64,000 nt of DNA, from positions 806,001 to 870,000 of the forward strand of contig NZ_SOCA01000001.1 in NCBI RefSeq assembly GCF_004364345.1, given 5' to 3'. The notes under the pieces are model-generated. The model was not told the origin of the DNA, did not search any database, and was given only the letters and a program-made list of their open reading frames with translations. The translations under genes were made by a program, and so were the position numbers. This document shows positions 16,744 through 24,745 of this stretch, one piece after another (position 1 is the stretch's first letter; the number at the start of each line of letters is the position of its first letter). The DNA comes from Prosthecobacter fusiformis. GTDB lineage: Bacteria > Verrucomicrobiota > Verrucomicrobiia > Verrucomicrobiales > Verrucomicrobiaceae.

Positions 16744-18219
16744 TCACTTTTCGATCACAAAATTTGGCACCCCTGTGAGCACTCCCTGGAGTTCACGTAA
16801 AGGTTCCCCCACCTTGATCCCGGCGGCTGTCACCGTCATTCCACGGATCGTTCGTTCATGATCGCCACTGCGTTTCTTGATGACAGAAACTGCCTGTTTC
16901 ACCTCCCCCCGAGACTCATAAAAGCGAAGCAAGACCACGGTGTCCGCCAGATAAGTCAGATCCACTGACGACTGCATCTGGCCGATCAGGCCCTGCTGCG
17001 CCAGCACCATGATCGTGATGACCCCTTGCTGATTCAAATAAGCCAGGAGCTCGTGTAGTTGCAGGATGAGATAGCGCTCAGCAGGCATGGCATTCAGGTA
17101 ACCATTGATGCTGTCAATGATGATCATATTGAATCCATCCTTGCTCACAGCCACGCGGGCACGATGAGCCAGCTCTCCTGGGGAAATTTCTGCCGGATCC
17201 ACGCATTGGATATCAATCAGCCCATTCTCCACCATTGGCCTTAAATCCATTCCTAACTTGGCGGAGCGATCCATCAAGGTGCCCACCGTCTCATCAAAGA
17301 CAAACACCAACACTTTTTTCCCTTGCTCGGCAGCCGTTAGAGCAAATTGAAGAGTCAGGGTCGATTTGCCAGTCCCGGGCGGACCCATTAAAATCGTACT
17401 CGTGCCTCTGCCTAGACCGCCCCCCAAGAGCGAATCGAGCTCAGGGATGTTACTGGAAAAGTTTTCACGGGGAAATTCATAATTTAGTCTCTCTGTTACA
17501 AGGCGCGGGTAGATCACCATGCCGCCTTTCTTCAGGTTCAAGTCATGGGTCCCTTCCAGAAAGTCCGATCCCCGGATCTTCACCACGCGCAACTGCCGCT
17601 GTGAGACCCCATAACCTGAGCTTAAGCTCGACAGGTTTAGCACCCCATGAGCAATGCTTTCCACCTGCAAGTCATTGCTGTTAGAGGACCGGTCATCCAG
17701 GAGCAGAACAGTGCATTCCCTACCGGCGAAAAATTGCTTTAGCTGTAAAATCTGGCGTCTATAGCGCAGGGGTGTATCCGCCAACATTCTCAGTTCAGAA
17801 AGCGAATCGAACACGACACGCGCTGGACCAATGCGGATCACCTCATCGATCAACGCGCTGATGGTGCGGTTCAGCTCAATCTCGGATGGGTGAAAAAACG
17901 TATTTTCGCTGTCATTGCGGATCTTCTCTTCAATGGAAGAAAGTTCATAAAGCTGGATGCCAGAGAGATCCCACCCGTGAGAATCGGCAACGACCAGGAT
18001 CTCATCCCGTGTCTCAGAAAGGGTGATGTACAAGCCTTTTTCGCCGACTTTTTTTCCTTCCAGCAGAAACTGCATGGCCAAGGTTGTTTTGCCTACTCCG
18101 GGGTCTCCTTTTAGCAAATAAAGCCGATTCCTCGGCAATCCCCCCTTAAGAATGACGTCGAGCCCTTCGACGCCCGTTGCACAGCGGTCGCTGTGTAATA
18201 CAGTGGGCTGGGTATCCAT
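16744..18219 (-). CDS. KaiC-like double RecA-fold ATPase
   Basis: 491 residues with two tandem KaiC/RecA ATPase domains. The first has Walker A KGDPGVGKTTLA and the acidic pair TLSETRDE; the second has MGPPGTGKSTLT and FDETVGTL. Walker B strands are RVVFDSLSELR and MIIIDSINGYLN. This family, outside cyanobacteria, is usually paired with histidine kinases or response regulators and acts in signal transduction rather than a clock. The next gene is a hybrid kinase, fitting that pattern. No KaiA or KaiB is nearby. Confidence 0.9.
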   Translation of the reverse strand: MDTQPTVLHSDRCATGVEGLDVILKGGLPRNRLYLLKGDPGVGKTTLAMQFLLEGKKVGEKGLYITLSETRDEILVVADSHGWDLSGIQLYELSSIEEKIRNDSENTFFHPSEIELNRTISALIDEVIRIGPARVVFDSLSELRMLADTPLRYRRQILQLKQFFAGRECTVLLLDDRSSNSNDLQVESIAHGVLNLSSLSSGYGVSQRQLRVVKIRGSDFLEGTHDLNLKKGGMVIYPRLVTERLNYEFPRENFSSNIPELDSLLGGGLGRGTSTILMGPPGTGKSTLTLQFALTAAEQGKKVLVFVFDETVGTLMDRSAKLGMDLRPMVENGLIDIQCVDPAEISPGELAHRARVAVSKDGFNMIIIDSINGYLNAMPAERYLILQLHELLAYLNQQGVITIMVLAQQGLIGQMQSSVDLTYLADTVVLLRFYESRGEVKQAVSVIKKRSGDHERTIRGMTVTAAGIKVGEPLRELQGVLTGVPNFVIEK

Positions 18220-18309
18220 AACTCAATTGTTCAGGTTTTTTCGGATAGGGCTTGGTGAACCGTATCCTTTTACATGTATAATTCGTTTCGACGGCTCGGG
18301 ATGGACTTC

Positions 18310-18338
18310 AAAAAAAACGCCCTGAAAAAATCAGGGCG
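18310..18338 (-). terminator. Intrinsic terminator after the barrel gene at 18369
   Basis: On the minus strand CGCCCTGA / TCAGGGCG (stem 18338-18331 with 18325-18318, loop of five) is followed by eight T (18317-18310). It lies about 30 bases past the stop at 18369. Confidence 0.85.
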
Positions 18339-18368
18339 CTTAAGATTTGAAGGAAGATGGCTGGAGTA

Positions 18369-19190
18369 TTACCAGCGCATACGGGCCCCTGCCCGCACGG
18401 TCCGGCTCTCGTCACCCATATCCAGTCCCAGGTTCAGATCCACCTGGTGAAAGACACGGAAATAAGCTCCGAAATCGACGATCTTGCTATCATAATCGTT
18501 AGCACTGCTGACCGTCACCCCAGCCTGGAGTTCCAGCCTTTGGCCCAATTGATAGCGCAGGCTCGGCCGTATATAAATGCCTCCATCCGTATAGCTGATG
18601 CTGGTTCCTGAAGAGCTGAGGTTTGCATACACCAGACCGATTTCCCCGACAAAGTGCAGGTTGTTCGTGATGGCCAAATACGCACCCCCACCGATGGTGA
18701 TGACAGAGAGATCATAGTCGGCTTCGGAAGCGCCACGCACACTTTTCTTGCCCGTACCGCTGCTCCAGTTAAAGCCGCCTTTGATGAAAAAGATGGTCGG
18801 AAGATCCATCGAAAGAGTCACGCCCAGTCCATGACTGCCGTTCAGTTCGCCGCCTTTGGGATCCACATACCGATAGCCTGCTTCCAGGTACCGATAGTTC
18901 AGCATGTTACTCCCGTTCATGCTTTGCTGTACCCCGCCCCAGCTATTGGTCGTCGCCGGCTGCTGATATCCATATCCCGGTGCCGCAGGCTCCATCATGG
19001 TCGGCCCGGAATAGGGAGAACTCATGGTCGGCGGCGGCAAGGTCGGCGACATGGCCGTGTAACCCGTATTTCCATAAAGACCTGAACCTGCGGAGGGGTA
19101 TCCAGGATAAGCAGGAGCGCCAGGCGTCTGCGCGTCAGCCACAGCAGGAATGAATGCAGCGACCAGCAGGGAGATGAGAGCAGATTTCAT
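18369..19190 (-). CDS. Outer-membrane protein with Gly/Pro/Tyr-rich N-terminus
   Basis: The chosen start MKSALISLLVAAFIPAVADA (19190) is a clean signal peptide; the frame is open 29 codons further upstream, but that adds an unlikely prefix. The mature protein opens with about 80 residues rich in Pro, Gly, Tyr, Ser and Met, then a beta-barrel of some eight strands (MLNYRYLEAGYRYV, LGVTLSMDL, YIRPSLRYQLGQRLELQAGV) ending in RAGARMRW with an aromatic last residue. Likely a small OmpA/OmpW-like barrel; function unknown. Confidence 0.85.
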   Translation of the reverse strand: MKSALISLLVAAFIPAVADAQTPGAPAYPGYPSAGSGLYGNTGYTAMSPTLPPPTMSSPYSGPTMMEPAAPGYGYQQPATTNSWGGVQQSMNGSNMLNYRYLEAGYRYVDPKGGELNGSHGLGVTLSMDLPTIFFIKGGFNWSSGTGKKSVRGASEADYDLSVITIGGGAYLAITNNLHFVGEIGLVYANLSSSGTSISYTDGGIYIRPSLRYQLGQRLELQAGVTVSSANDYDSKIVDFGAYFRVFHQVDLNLGLDMGDESRTVRAGARMRW

Positions 19191-19323
19191 GGGTTTGCGG
19201 GGTAAACCTTGATTATTCGTATATCTTAAATAATTCAAAATAAACCCAACTGCACTCATTTTTTTCAATATTCTCACTTTTTGAGTCAGTGCGGCTGTTG
19301 TTTTGGCTACTGCCGCCTTATCC

Positions 19324-20574
19324 TCAGGATGAGGCAGGAAGAGATTCTAGCGCCCGCAGGCGCTCTACCAGAGGCGGGTGGCTGTAGTGCATCCACACCG
19401 TCAGCGGGTGGGGCTGCGGATGCGCCAAGTGATCCCGCGAGAGCCTTTTTAATCCTTCTGTGAGTGGCCGGTGACTTCCCACTGCCCTGGCGGCAAAGGC
19501 ATCCGCCTCAAATTCATGCTTGCGGCTCATGGCCAGGCCGAGCAGGCCCGTAAGGACACCCAGCGGTTTATAGATCATCCCAAACAGGACCAATCCCATG
19601 CCTACCGGCGTGCCATGCACCCCGAACGCGGCAAAGAACTGTGGCGATTTCAGCGCCCAGCCCATGAGTCCCAGCATCAGGCCCATTTCAGCCAGGCTCA
19701 GGGCCAGCATCACGGGTACATGGCGGCATTTATTGTGGCCGATCTCATGCGCCAGAATGGCCACGATCTCATCCGTGGTATGGCTTTTCAAAAGGGTATC
19801 ATAGAGAGCGATGCGGCGCGTTTTGCCAAAACCAGCGAAGAAGGCATTGCCCTTCGTGGACCGGCGTGACCCGTCCACCACGCTGACTTCATTCACTGGA
19901 AAGTCGAGTTTCCTGGCCAGCCCAAAGATGGCTTCCCGCAGTTCCCCCGCTTCCATTGGCTGAAATTTGAGGAAAAGCGGCATGATCACACGCGGTGCCA
20001 ACCAAGTCATCAAGAGAGTAAAGATGGCGATGAAAAGCCAGGCATACAGGGCCGGCCAAGCCTGAGTCTGGAAGAACCACACGATTACCCCCGCCACAGG
20101 CAGACCGATGACGGCCATCAGCGCTAGACTTTTGAAATGATCGCTGATGAAGGTGGCGGGCGTGGTCTTGTTAAAACCGTAGCGGGCCTCCACCCCAAAG
20201 GTGTCCCATGCATCAAACGGCAGGCTGATCCACGTCTGCGCCAGGACCACCAGGGCTATAACAAATACGCCAGTGACCACGGGGCCCCGTCCCTGGCCTT
20301 CAGCCCACGCTTGCAGCCAGCCAAAGCCGCCGCTCCACCAAAACACGACGAGCACTCCCAGCAGAGTCACATCCCGAGTGAAGCTGACCCGTTTGGAATC
20401 GCGAATGTAATCCACCAGTTTCTCACGTGTTTCTTCAGAGAAGACACCCACTAAAGAATCCGGAATCGCCCGCCCGAGGCGAGACAGGTTTAAAAGGGTG
20501 GCGAAAAATTCGAGGTGGAAAACGCCGATCACACCCACAAGGGCGGCGATGAACCATGGGTTGGACAAAGACAT
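19324..20574 (-). CDS. M48 family metalloprotease, Ste24/CAAX protease type
   Basis: 416 residues with about seven membrane helices. The zinc motif is ILAHEIGHNKCRH and the third ligand lies in SRKHEFEADAFAARA. Domain order and length match the Ste24p/CAAX prenyl protease 1 family; in bacteria these are thought to handle membrane protein quality control. It has the one clear Shine-Dalgarno noticed in the window. It lies downstream of acpP on the same strand but is separated from it by a strong terminator. Confidence 0.93.
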   Translation of the reverse strand: MSLSNPWFIAALVGVIGVFHLEFFATLLNLSRLGRAIPDSLVGVFSEETREKLVDYIRDSKRVSFTRDVTLLGVLVVFWWSGGFGWLQAWAEGQGRGPVVTGVFVIALVVLAQTWISLPFDAWDTFGVEARYGFNKTTPATFISDHFKSLALMAVIGLPVAGVIVWFFQTQAWPALYAWLFIAIFTLLMTWLAPRVIMPLFLKFQPMEAGELREAIFGLARKLDFPVNEVSVVDGSRRSTKGNAFFAGFGKTRRIALYDTLLKSHTTDEIVAILAHEIGHNKCRHVPVMLALSLAEMGLMLGLMGWALKSPQFFAAFGVHGTPVGMGLVLFGMIYKPLGVLTGLLGLAMSRKHEFEADAFAARAVGSHRPLTEGLKRLSRDHLAHPQPHPLTVWMHYSHPPLVERLRALESLPASS

Positions 20575-20581
20575 GCAGAAA

Positions 20582-20587
20582 CTCCTT
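20582..20587 (-). promoter_or_regulatory. Shine-Dalgarno of the M48 protease
   Basis: AAGGAG on the minus strand, 7 bases before the ATG at 20574. It is notable because nearly all other starts in this window lack such a site. Confidence 0.7.
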
Positions 20588-20615
20588 CACGCTCTTTTGG
20601 CTGATTTCCAACCAC

Positions 20616-20645
20616 AAAAAAAAGCAGACGGTTTCCCGTCTGCTT
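20616..20645 (-). terminator. Intrinsic terminator of acpP
   Basis: Stem AAGCAGACGG / CCGTCTGCTT (20645-20636 with 20631-20622) and, on the minus strand, a run of eight T (20623-20616). It starts about 25 bases after the acpP stop. A shorter T-run on the other strand could give weak bidirectional activity. Confidence 0.85.
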
Positions 20646-20669
20646 TTTGAAATGGATGGATACCGGGGA

Positions 20670-20909
20670 TTACTCGGCGTTTTCTTCGACGTAACGAACG
20701 ACATCACCCACGGACTGAAGCTTCTCAGCTTCTTCATCAGGAACGTCGATGCCGAACTCTTCTTCGAAGGCCATCACCAGTTCAACGGTGTCCAGGGAAT
20801 CTGCACCCAGATCTTCGATGAACTTGGCTTCTTGGGTCACCTGCTCAGGGTTCACGCCGAGCTGTTCGACGATGATGTCACGGACTTTTTCTTGGATGTT
20901 GTCTGCCAT
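20670..20909 (-). CDS. acpP: Acyl carrier protein
   Basis: 79 residues, acidic, with the phosphopantetheine attachment motif [11 protein letters not shown] (Ser carries the prosthetic group). It carries acyl chains in fatty-acid synthesis. The usual neighbours fabD, fabG and fabF are absent; the gene appears to stand alone, bounded downstream by its own terminator. Confidence 0.97.
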   Translation of the reverse strand: MADNIQEKVRDIIVEQLGVNPEQVTQEAKFIEDLGADSLDTVELVMAFEEEFGIDVPDEEAEKLQSVGDVVRYVEENAE

Positions 20910-21014
20910 AAATTAAGGGGGATGGTGCGGCGGAGAGGTAGCGGCTGGTTATTATTTGGCAAGAACGAATTCGCTCTTTTTTTAAACTAACGGATTCCTT
21001 TCAATTGGAAGTGC

Positions 21015-21746
21015 TTACTCAGTCTCCTTTTTATCGTCCTCATTAACTGCCGCTGGTTCAGGTATCTTCTCGATCAGTTCTCCTTGGAAGTTGGCGGTTA
21101 AGCGTTCCAACACACGCACAGCGCCATCAAATTTCAGGTCGTCAATGATGGCCTTTTTTTCGCGTGTACCGTCTTTTTCGCGATGCCAGGCATAAGCCAG
21201 ACCTTTATTGTCCCATTTACGCTTATCCACTTTAAAGACCTGGGTAAAGAGCACCGTTTCTCCCTCAGGTGTGGTCCAGCGGTCCGCCTCTGCGCACAGG
21301 ACTTTCTTACAATTCAGAAACATATTCAATGCCACCCCTGCCGCCACCAGCAGGGTGCAGGTACCCCACCAAAACTGGTCCCGAATCTGCCTATCAGTCC
21401 ACCGGTGCGGTTTTTCCGGCCAGTTATGTTCAGCCGCATAGGATACCCAGCGAGGGGGCTCGCCATTTTTGCCTGCGGGCAGTCCCTGGGCCTCGGTCTC
21501 CTTCACCCACTGCTCCAGCCTCCCGCCAGACTTAGCTTCGTCATACCCCTTCAGCACCACCTTTTCGAACCAGTCCTTTTGATCCGCGATTTTGTTCGCC
21601 GCATGGTATCCGTATTTCCAGTCGTAAAGGAACCAAAGCCCCATCAGCGCCAGCATGCCGGACATCAGGCCCAGACGGCGAAAATACCACGGTGTGACGC
21701 GGCACACGATGGTCTCGGTGGATGAGGGTGGCGGTGACGGATCCAT
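21015..21746 (-). CDS. Membrane protein of unknown function
   Basis: The start is set at MDPSPPPSSTETIV (21746); a longer frame begins 19 codons upstream. About 243 residues with two membrane helices (LMSGMLALMGLWFLYDW and WWGTCTLLVAAGVALNMFL) separated by a Trp/Lys-rich loop, and a charged C-terminal domain ending in an acidic tail. No family recognised. Confidence 0.7.
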   Translation of the reverse strand: MDPSPPPSSTETIVCRVTPWYFRRLGLMSGMLALMGLWFLYDWKYGYHAANKIADQKDWFEKVVLKGYDEAKSGGRLEQWVKETEAQGLPAGKNGEPPRWVSYAAEHNWPEKPHRWTDRQIRDQFWWGTCTLLVAAGVALNMFLNCKKVLCAEADRWTTPEGETVLFTQVFKVDKRKWDNKGLAYAWHREKDGTREKKAIIDDLKFDGAVRVLERLTANFQGELIEKIPEPAAVNEDDKKETE

Positions 21747-21903
21747 GGTTTCACTCAGAGCCCCGCCGCACCGTGCTTGCAACCTGCGTTTTTTCTCACC
21801 CATCCATCACTTCCAAATTTGGCCTTACTTTGCAACGGCATGAAATTCAGGGCCGGTTATGCATAATGCGTCGTAATTTAAGCAACCCCCCAATCAATCA
21901 AGT

Positions 21904-22596
21904 ATGACAATGATACTACTGTTCCTCGGAACCATGGCTCTCTCGCTCTTCGCCTCATGGAAGGTGCGCAGTGCCTATAACCGTTATTCCCAGGTGCGTG
22001 CTTCCAGCGGCTATACAGGCGCGGAGATCGCCCAACGTATCCTGGACCTCAACAACATCCGGGATGTCACCATCCACTCCACGCCGGGCCACTTGACGGA
22101 CCATTATGATCCCTCCAACCGCCGCCTTGTGCTGTCGGAGGAAAACTACCATGGCACTTCTGTGGCAGCCCTGGGCGTGTCCGCCCATGAGTGTGGCCAT
22201 GCCATCCAGCATAAGCAGCTCTATGGCCCCCTCCAGTGGCGCATGGCGGCGGTCGGCATCACCAGCATCGCCAGCCAGATCGTCATGTGGGTACCCATCA
22301 TCGGGATGGTGTTTGGTTTCTTCCCTTATAACTTGGTCATCACCGTCATGGCGATCGGCTTCGGTATCCTCATGCTGTTCCAGTTGGTGACTTTGCCGGT
22401 GGAGTTCGATGCCACGGCGCGCGCTAAAAAAGTGTTGGCTGGCACGGGAGCCGTCGCTCAGGGAGAAGAGTTCAGAGCCATGAGCAAGGTCCTGGATGCG
22501 GCGGCGCTGACTTACGTTGCCGCCTTCGTCAGCACTCTCGGCTACTTCCTTTATTACCTGCTCCAGATGACCGGTGCCCGCAGCAGTGATGAATAA
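21904..22596 (+). CDS. Zinc metallopeptidase, YugP family
   Basis: 230 residues with several membrane helices. The zinc site VSAHECGHAIQHK and the preceding segment HYDPSNRRLVLSEENYHGTS are hallmarks of the YugP/Zn_peptidase_2 family; LPVEFDATARAKKVL is also characteristic. It is a membrane-embedded protease with unknown targets. A hairpin terminator follows it. Confidence 0.93.
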   Translation: MTMILLFLGTMALSLFASWKVRSAYNRYSQVRASSGYTGAEIAQRILDLNNIRDVTIHSTPGHLTDHYDPSNRRLVLSEENYHGTSVAALGVSAHECGHAIQHKQLYGPLQWRMAAVGITSIASQIVMWVPIIGMVFGFFPYNLVITVMAIGFGILMLFQLVTLPVEFDATARAKKVLAGTGAVAQGEEFRAMSKVLDAAALTYVAAFVSTLGYFLYYLLQMTGARSSDE

Positions 22597-22628
22597 TGGC
22601 GATTTTTGCCAAGCATGTGCAAATCACG

Positions 22629-22664
22629 ACCGGATGGGCGAATTTCGTCCATCCGGTTTTGTTA
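22629..22664 (+). terminator. Intrinsic terminator of the YugP-family gene
   Basis: ACCGGATGG (22629-22637) pairs with CCATCCGGT (22649-22657), and an inner CGAA/TTCG extends the stem; TTTTGTT follows. It lies about 33 bases after the stop at 22596. Confidence 0.75.
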
Positions 22665-22751
22665 TTGGATAAAGCGCGTTCGGATGACGATTGCTTCATC
22701 CACAACCTGTGGCCAAGTCTGTTCATGGACTGCCAGCCACGTATTCTCCCC

Positions 22752-23483
22752 ATGATGCCGCGTTTTCTCACTACCCTCATGCTTTTATCCAGCCTGGCGG
22801 TACTCCCTGCCCAGGAGGAAAAAGTGGATGGTGCCAAGCAGCTAGCCGAGGCACAGCAACGCCTCAAAAAGATGTCAGAAACGGATTATGAACTGGACGG
22901 CATCCACATCAATGCCGCCACGAAGGAGATCCGCATCCCGACTCGAGTGGAGCTAAAGCAGGCCCCCATTGAATACATGCTGGTCCATGAGACGGGGAAG
23001 ACGCATGAAAGCGTACTCACCACCTCCGTCAGCCCCACGGCCATCCAGGTGGCGCTGCTTTTGGCCAATTATCAGGCTGCTACGGAGGGCATGCTGACCA
23101 AGGTGCCGGAAGCCGAGCGGCCCAAAATATGGAAAGAGGAACCACCCGCTAAGCCCCAGGGCAACCGGGTGAAAATCACCGTGGAATGGAAAGTCGGGGA
23201 TGAAACCAAATCCTCCCCCCTCTCACAGTGGGTGCAAAATACTGATACCCGCCAGCCGCCACCAGATCTCGAGACTTGGGTCTTCAACGGCTCCTATGTG
23301 GATGAGCGTGGCTTCATCGGCCAGCATGAAGGCTCGATCATCGCCGTGTGGCTGGACCGAGGTGCTCTCATTAATTCCCCCGCCGAAGGTGCCTGGCGGG
23401 ATGATCTGTGGATTTCCCTGCCTGCCAACATCCCCGATGAAGGCACCCCGGTCACGCTCGTCATCAACCCCGTCCAACCATGA
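22752..23483 (+). CDS. Secreted YdjY-domain protein
   Basis: Set to start at MMPRFLTTLMLLSSLAVLPAQ (22752), a signal peptide; the open frame reaches back to 22596 but would read through the terminator hairpin. The mature part carries a YdjY-type domain: DGIHINAATKEIRIPTRVEL then PIEYMLVHETGKTHES. The role of this domain is unknown. It overlaps the next gene by ATGA (23480-23483), so the two are translationally coupled. Confidence 0.82.
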   Translation: MMPRFLTTLMLLSSLAVLPAQEEKVDGAKQLAEAQQRLKKMSETDYELDGIHINAATKEIRIPTRVELKQAPIEYMLVHETGKTHESVLTTSVSPTAIQVALLLANYQAATEGMLTKVPEAERPKIWKEEPPAKPQGNRVKITVEWKVGDETKSSPLSQWVQNTDTRQPPPDLETWVFNGSYVDERGFIGQHEGSIIAVWLDRGALINSPAEGAWRDDLWISLPANIPDEGTPVTLVINPVQP

Positions 23484-24646
23484 AACTCGCTGTCGCCCTC
23501 TCCCTAGCCCTGCCCTCCATGCTCCTCGCGCAGAGTGGCACCCAACCGGCTCGTCATGAATCCTTAAAGCAGGAAATCCGCCTCGCTTATGATCGCGGAC
23601 TGGCCTTTCTGAAAGGGAAGCAAAATACCGAAACCGGCCAATGGGGAGATGCTGAACCTGTCGCCTTCACCGCACTGGCCATTATCAGCCAGCTCCTCAC
23701 TCCGGGCCGCCAGCCTACAGATGCCCCTTCACCTGAAGTCGAAAAAGGCTATGCCTTCCTGCTGAAAAACGTCCAGCCGGATGGCGGCATCTACGTCAAA
23801 GCGCGCGCCAATTACAATACCTCACTGGCGCTCACTGCCCTCATGCTGAGTCCCAAGCCCCAGGATGAAAAGATCCTCCTGGCCGCGCGTCGTTTCATCA
23901 TCGGTCAGCAAAATGATTTCGATGAAAAGGGCAAGGCCGACAACGCCTTCGACGGCGGCATCGGCTACGGCACGCCCAAGCCCGACAAACCTGCTCACGC
24001 CGACCTTTCGAACACCCATTTTGCCCTGGAGGCGCTCTATTATTCCCAGGCCCTGCTGGCAGATAAAGGGGATGCTGGCAAAGACGAGCCCCAGCTTAAT
24101 TTTGCTGCCGCTATCCAGTTCATCCAGAACTGCCAAAACCGTCCTGAAACGAACAAGGCCTCCTGGGTCAGCACCGACAAGGCAGATGCGGGTGGATTCG
24201 TTTACAGCCCCGGTGAAACCCGTGGCAAAGAAGAAAAGACCCCAGACGGCCGCACCGCACTTCGCAGCTACGGCAGCATCAGTTATGCGGGCATGCTTAG
24301 TTTCATCTATGCTGGCCTAGACAAGGACGATCCTCGAGTCAAAGCCGTGATGCAGTGGCTGAGCGAAAACTACACGCTGGAGGAAAATCCCGGAGTCGGT
24401 CCTGAAGGCCTCTATTATTATTATCACACCATGGCCAAGGCCCTCGCCATCGCCGATGTGGATTTCCTGAAAACCAAAGATGGCCAGACTGTGGATTGGC
24501 GTGCCGACTTGGCCAAAAAGCTCCTCAACCTCCAGCAGGGAGACGGCTCCTGGGCGAATAGTGCCGGCCGCTGGATGGAAAGTGACACCACGCTTGCCAC
24601 CAGTTACATGCTCATGGCCCTGGCCAGGGTGCATGAAAGCATGTGA
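23480..24646 (+). CDS. Secreted prenyltransferase/squalene-oxidase repeat protein
   Basis: 388 residues with a signal peptide (MKLAVALSLALPSMLLAQ) and an alpha-alpha toroid of repeats such as GLAFLKGKQNTETGQWGD, DGGIYVKARANYNTSLAL and LNLQQGDGSWANS. This is the fold of terpene cyclases and protein prenyltransferases, but the secretion signal and lack of a clear DXDD cyclase motif suggest a binding or structural role. Coupled to the YdjY protein upstream. Confidence 0.87.
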   Translation: MKLAVALSLALPSMLLAQSGTQPARHESLKQEIRLAYDRGLAFLKGKQNTETGQWGDAEPVAFTALAIISQLLTPGRQPTDAPSPEVEKGYAFLLKNVQPDGGIYVKARANYNTSLALTALMLSPKPQDEKILLAARRFIIGQQNDFDEKGKADNAFDGGIGYGTPKPDKPAHADLSNTHFALEALYYSQALLADKGDAGKDEPQLNFAAAIQFIQNCQNRPETNKASWVSTDKADAGGFVYSPGETRGKEEKTPDGRTALRSYGSISYAGMLSFIYAGLDKDDPRVKAVMQWLSENYTLEENPGVGPEGLYYYYHTMAKALAIADVDFLKTKDGQTVDWRADLAKKLLNLQQGDGSWANSAGRWMESDTTLATSYMLMALARVHESM

Positions 24647-24745
24647 GCGGCCCATGCCTCAGGCCATGTTTCAAACTGGCCTTTCTCGGATGCATTTTAA
24701 GATTGTAGGGTTGACCATATCAGGTTTTTCCTACTAAAAGCGAGA

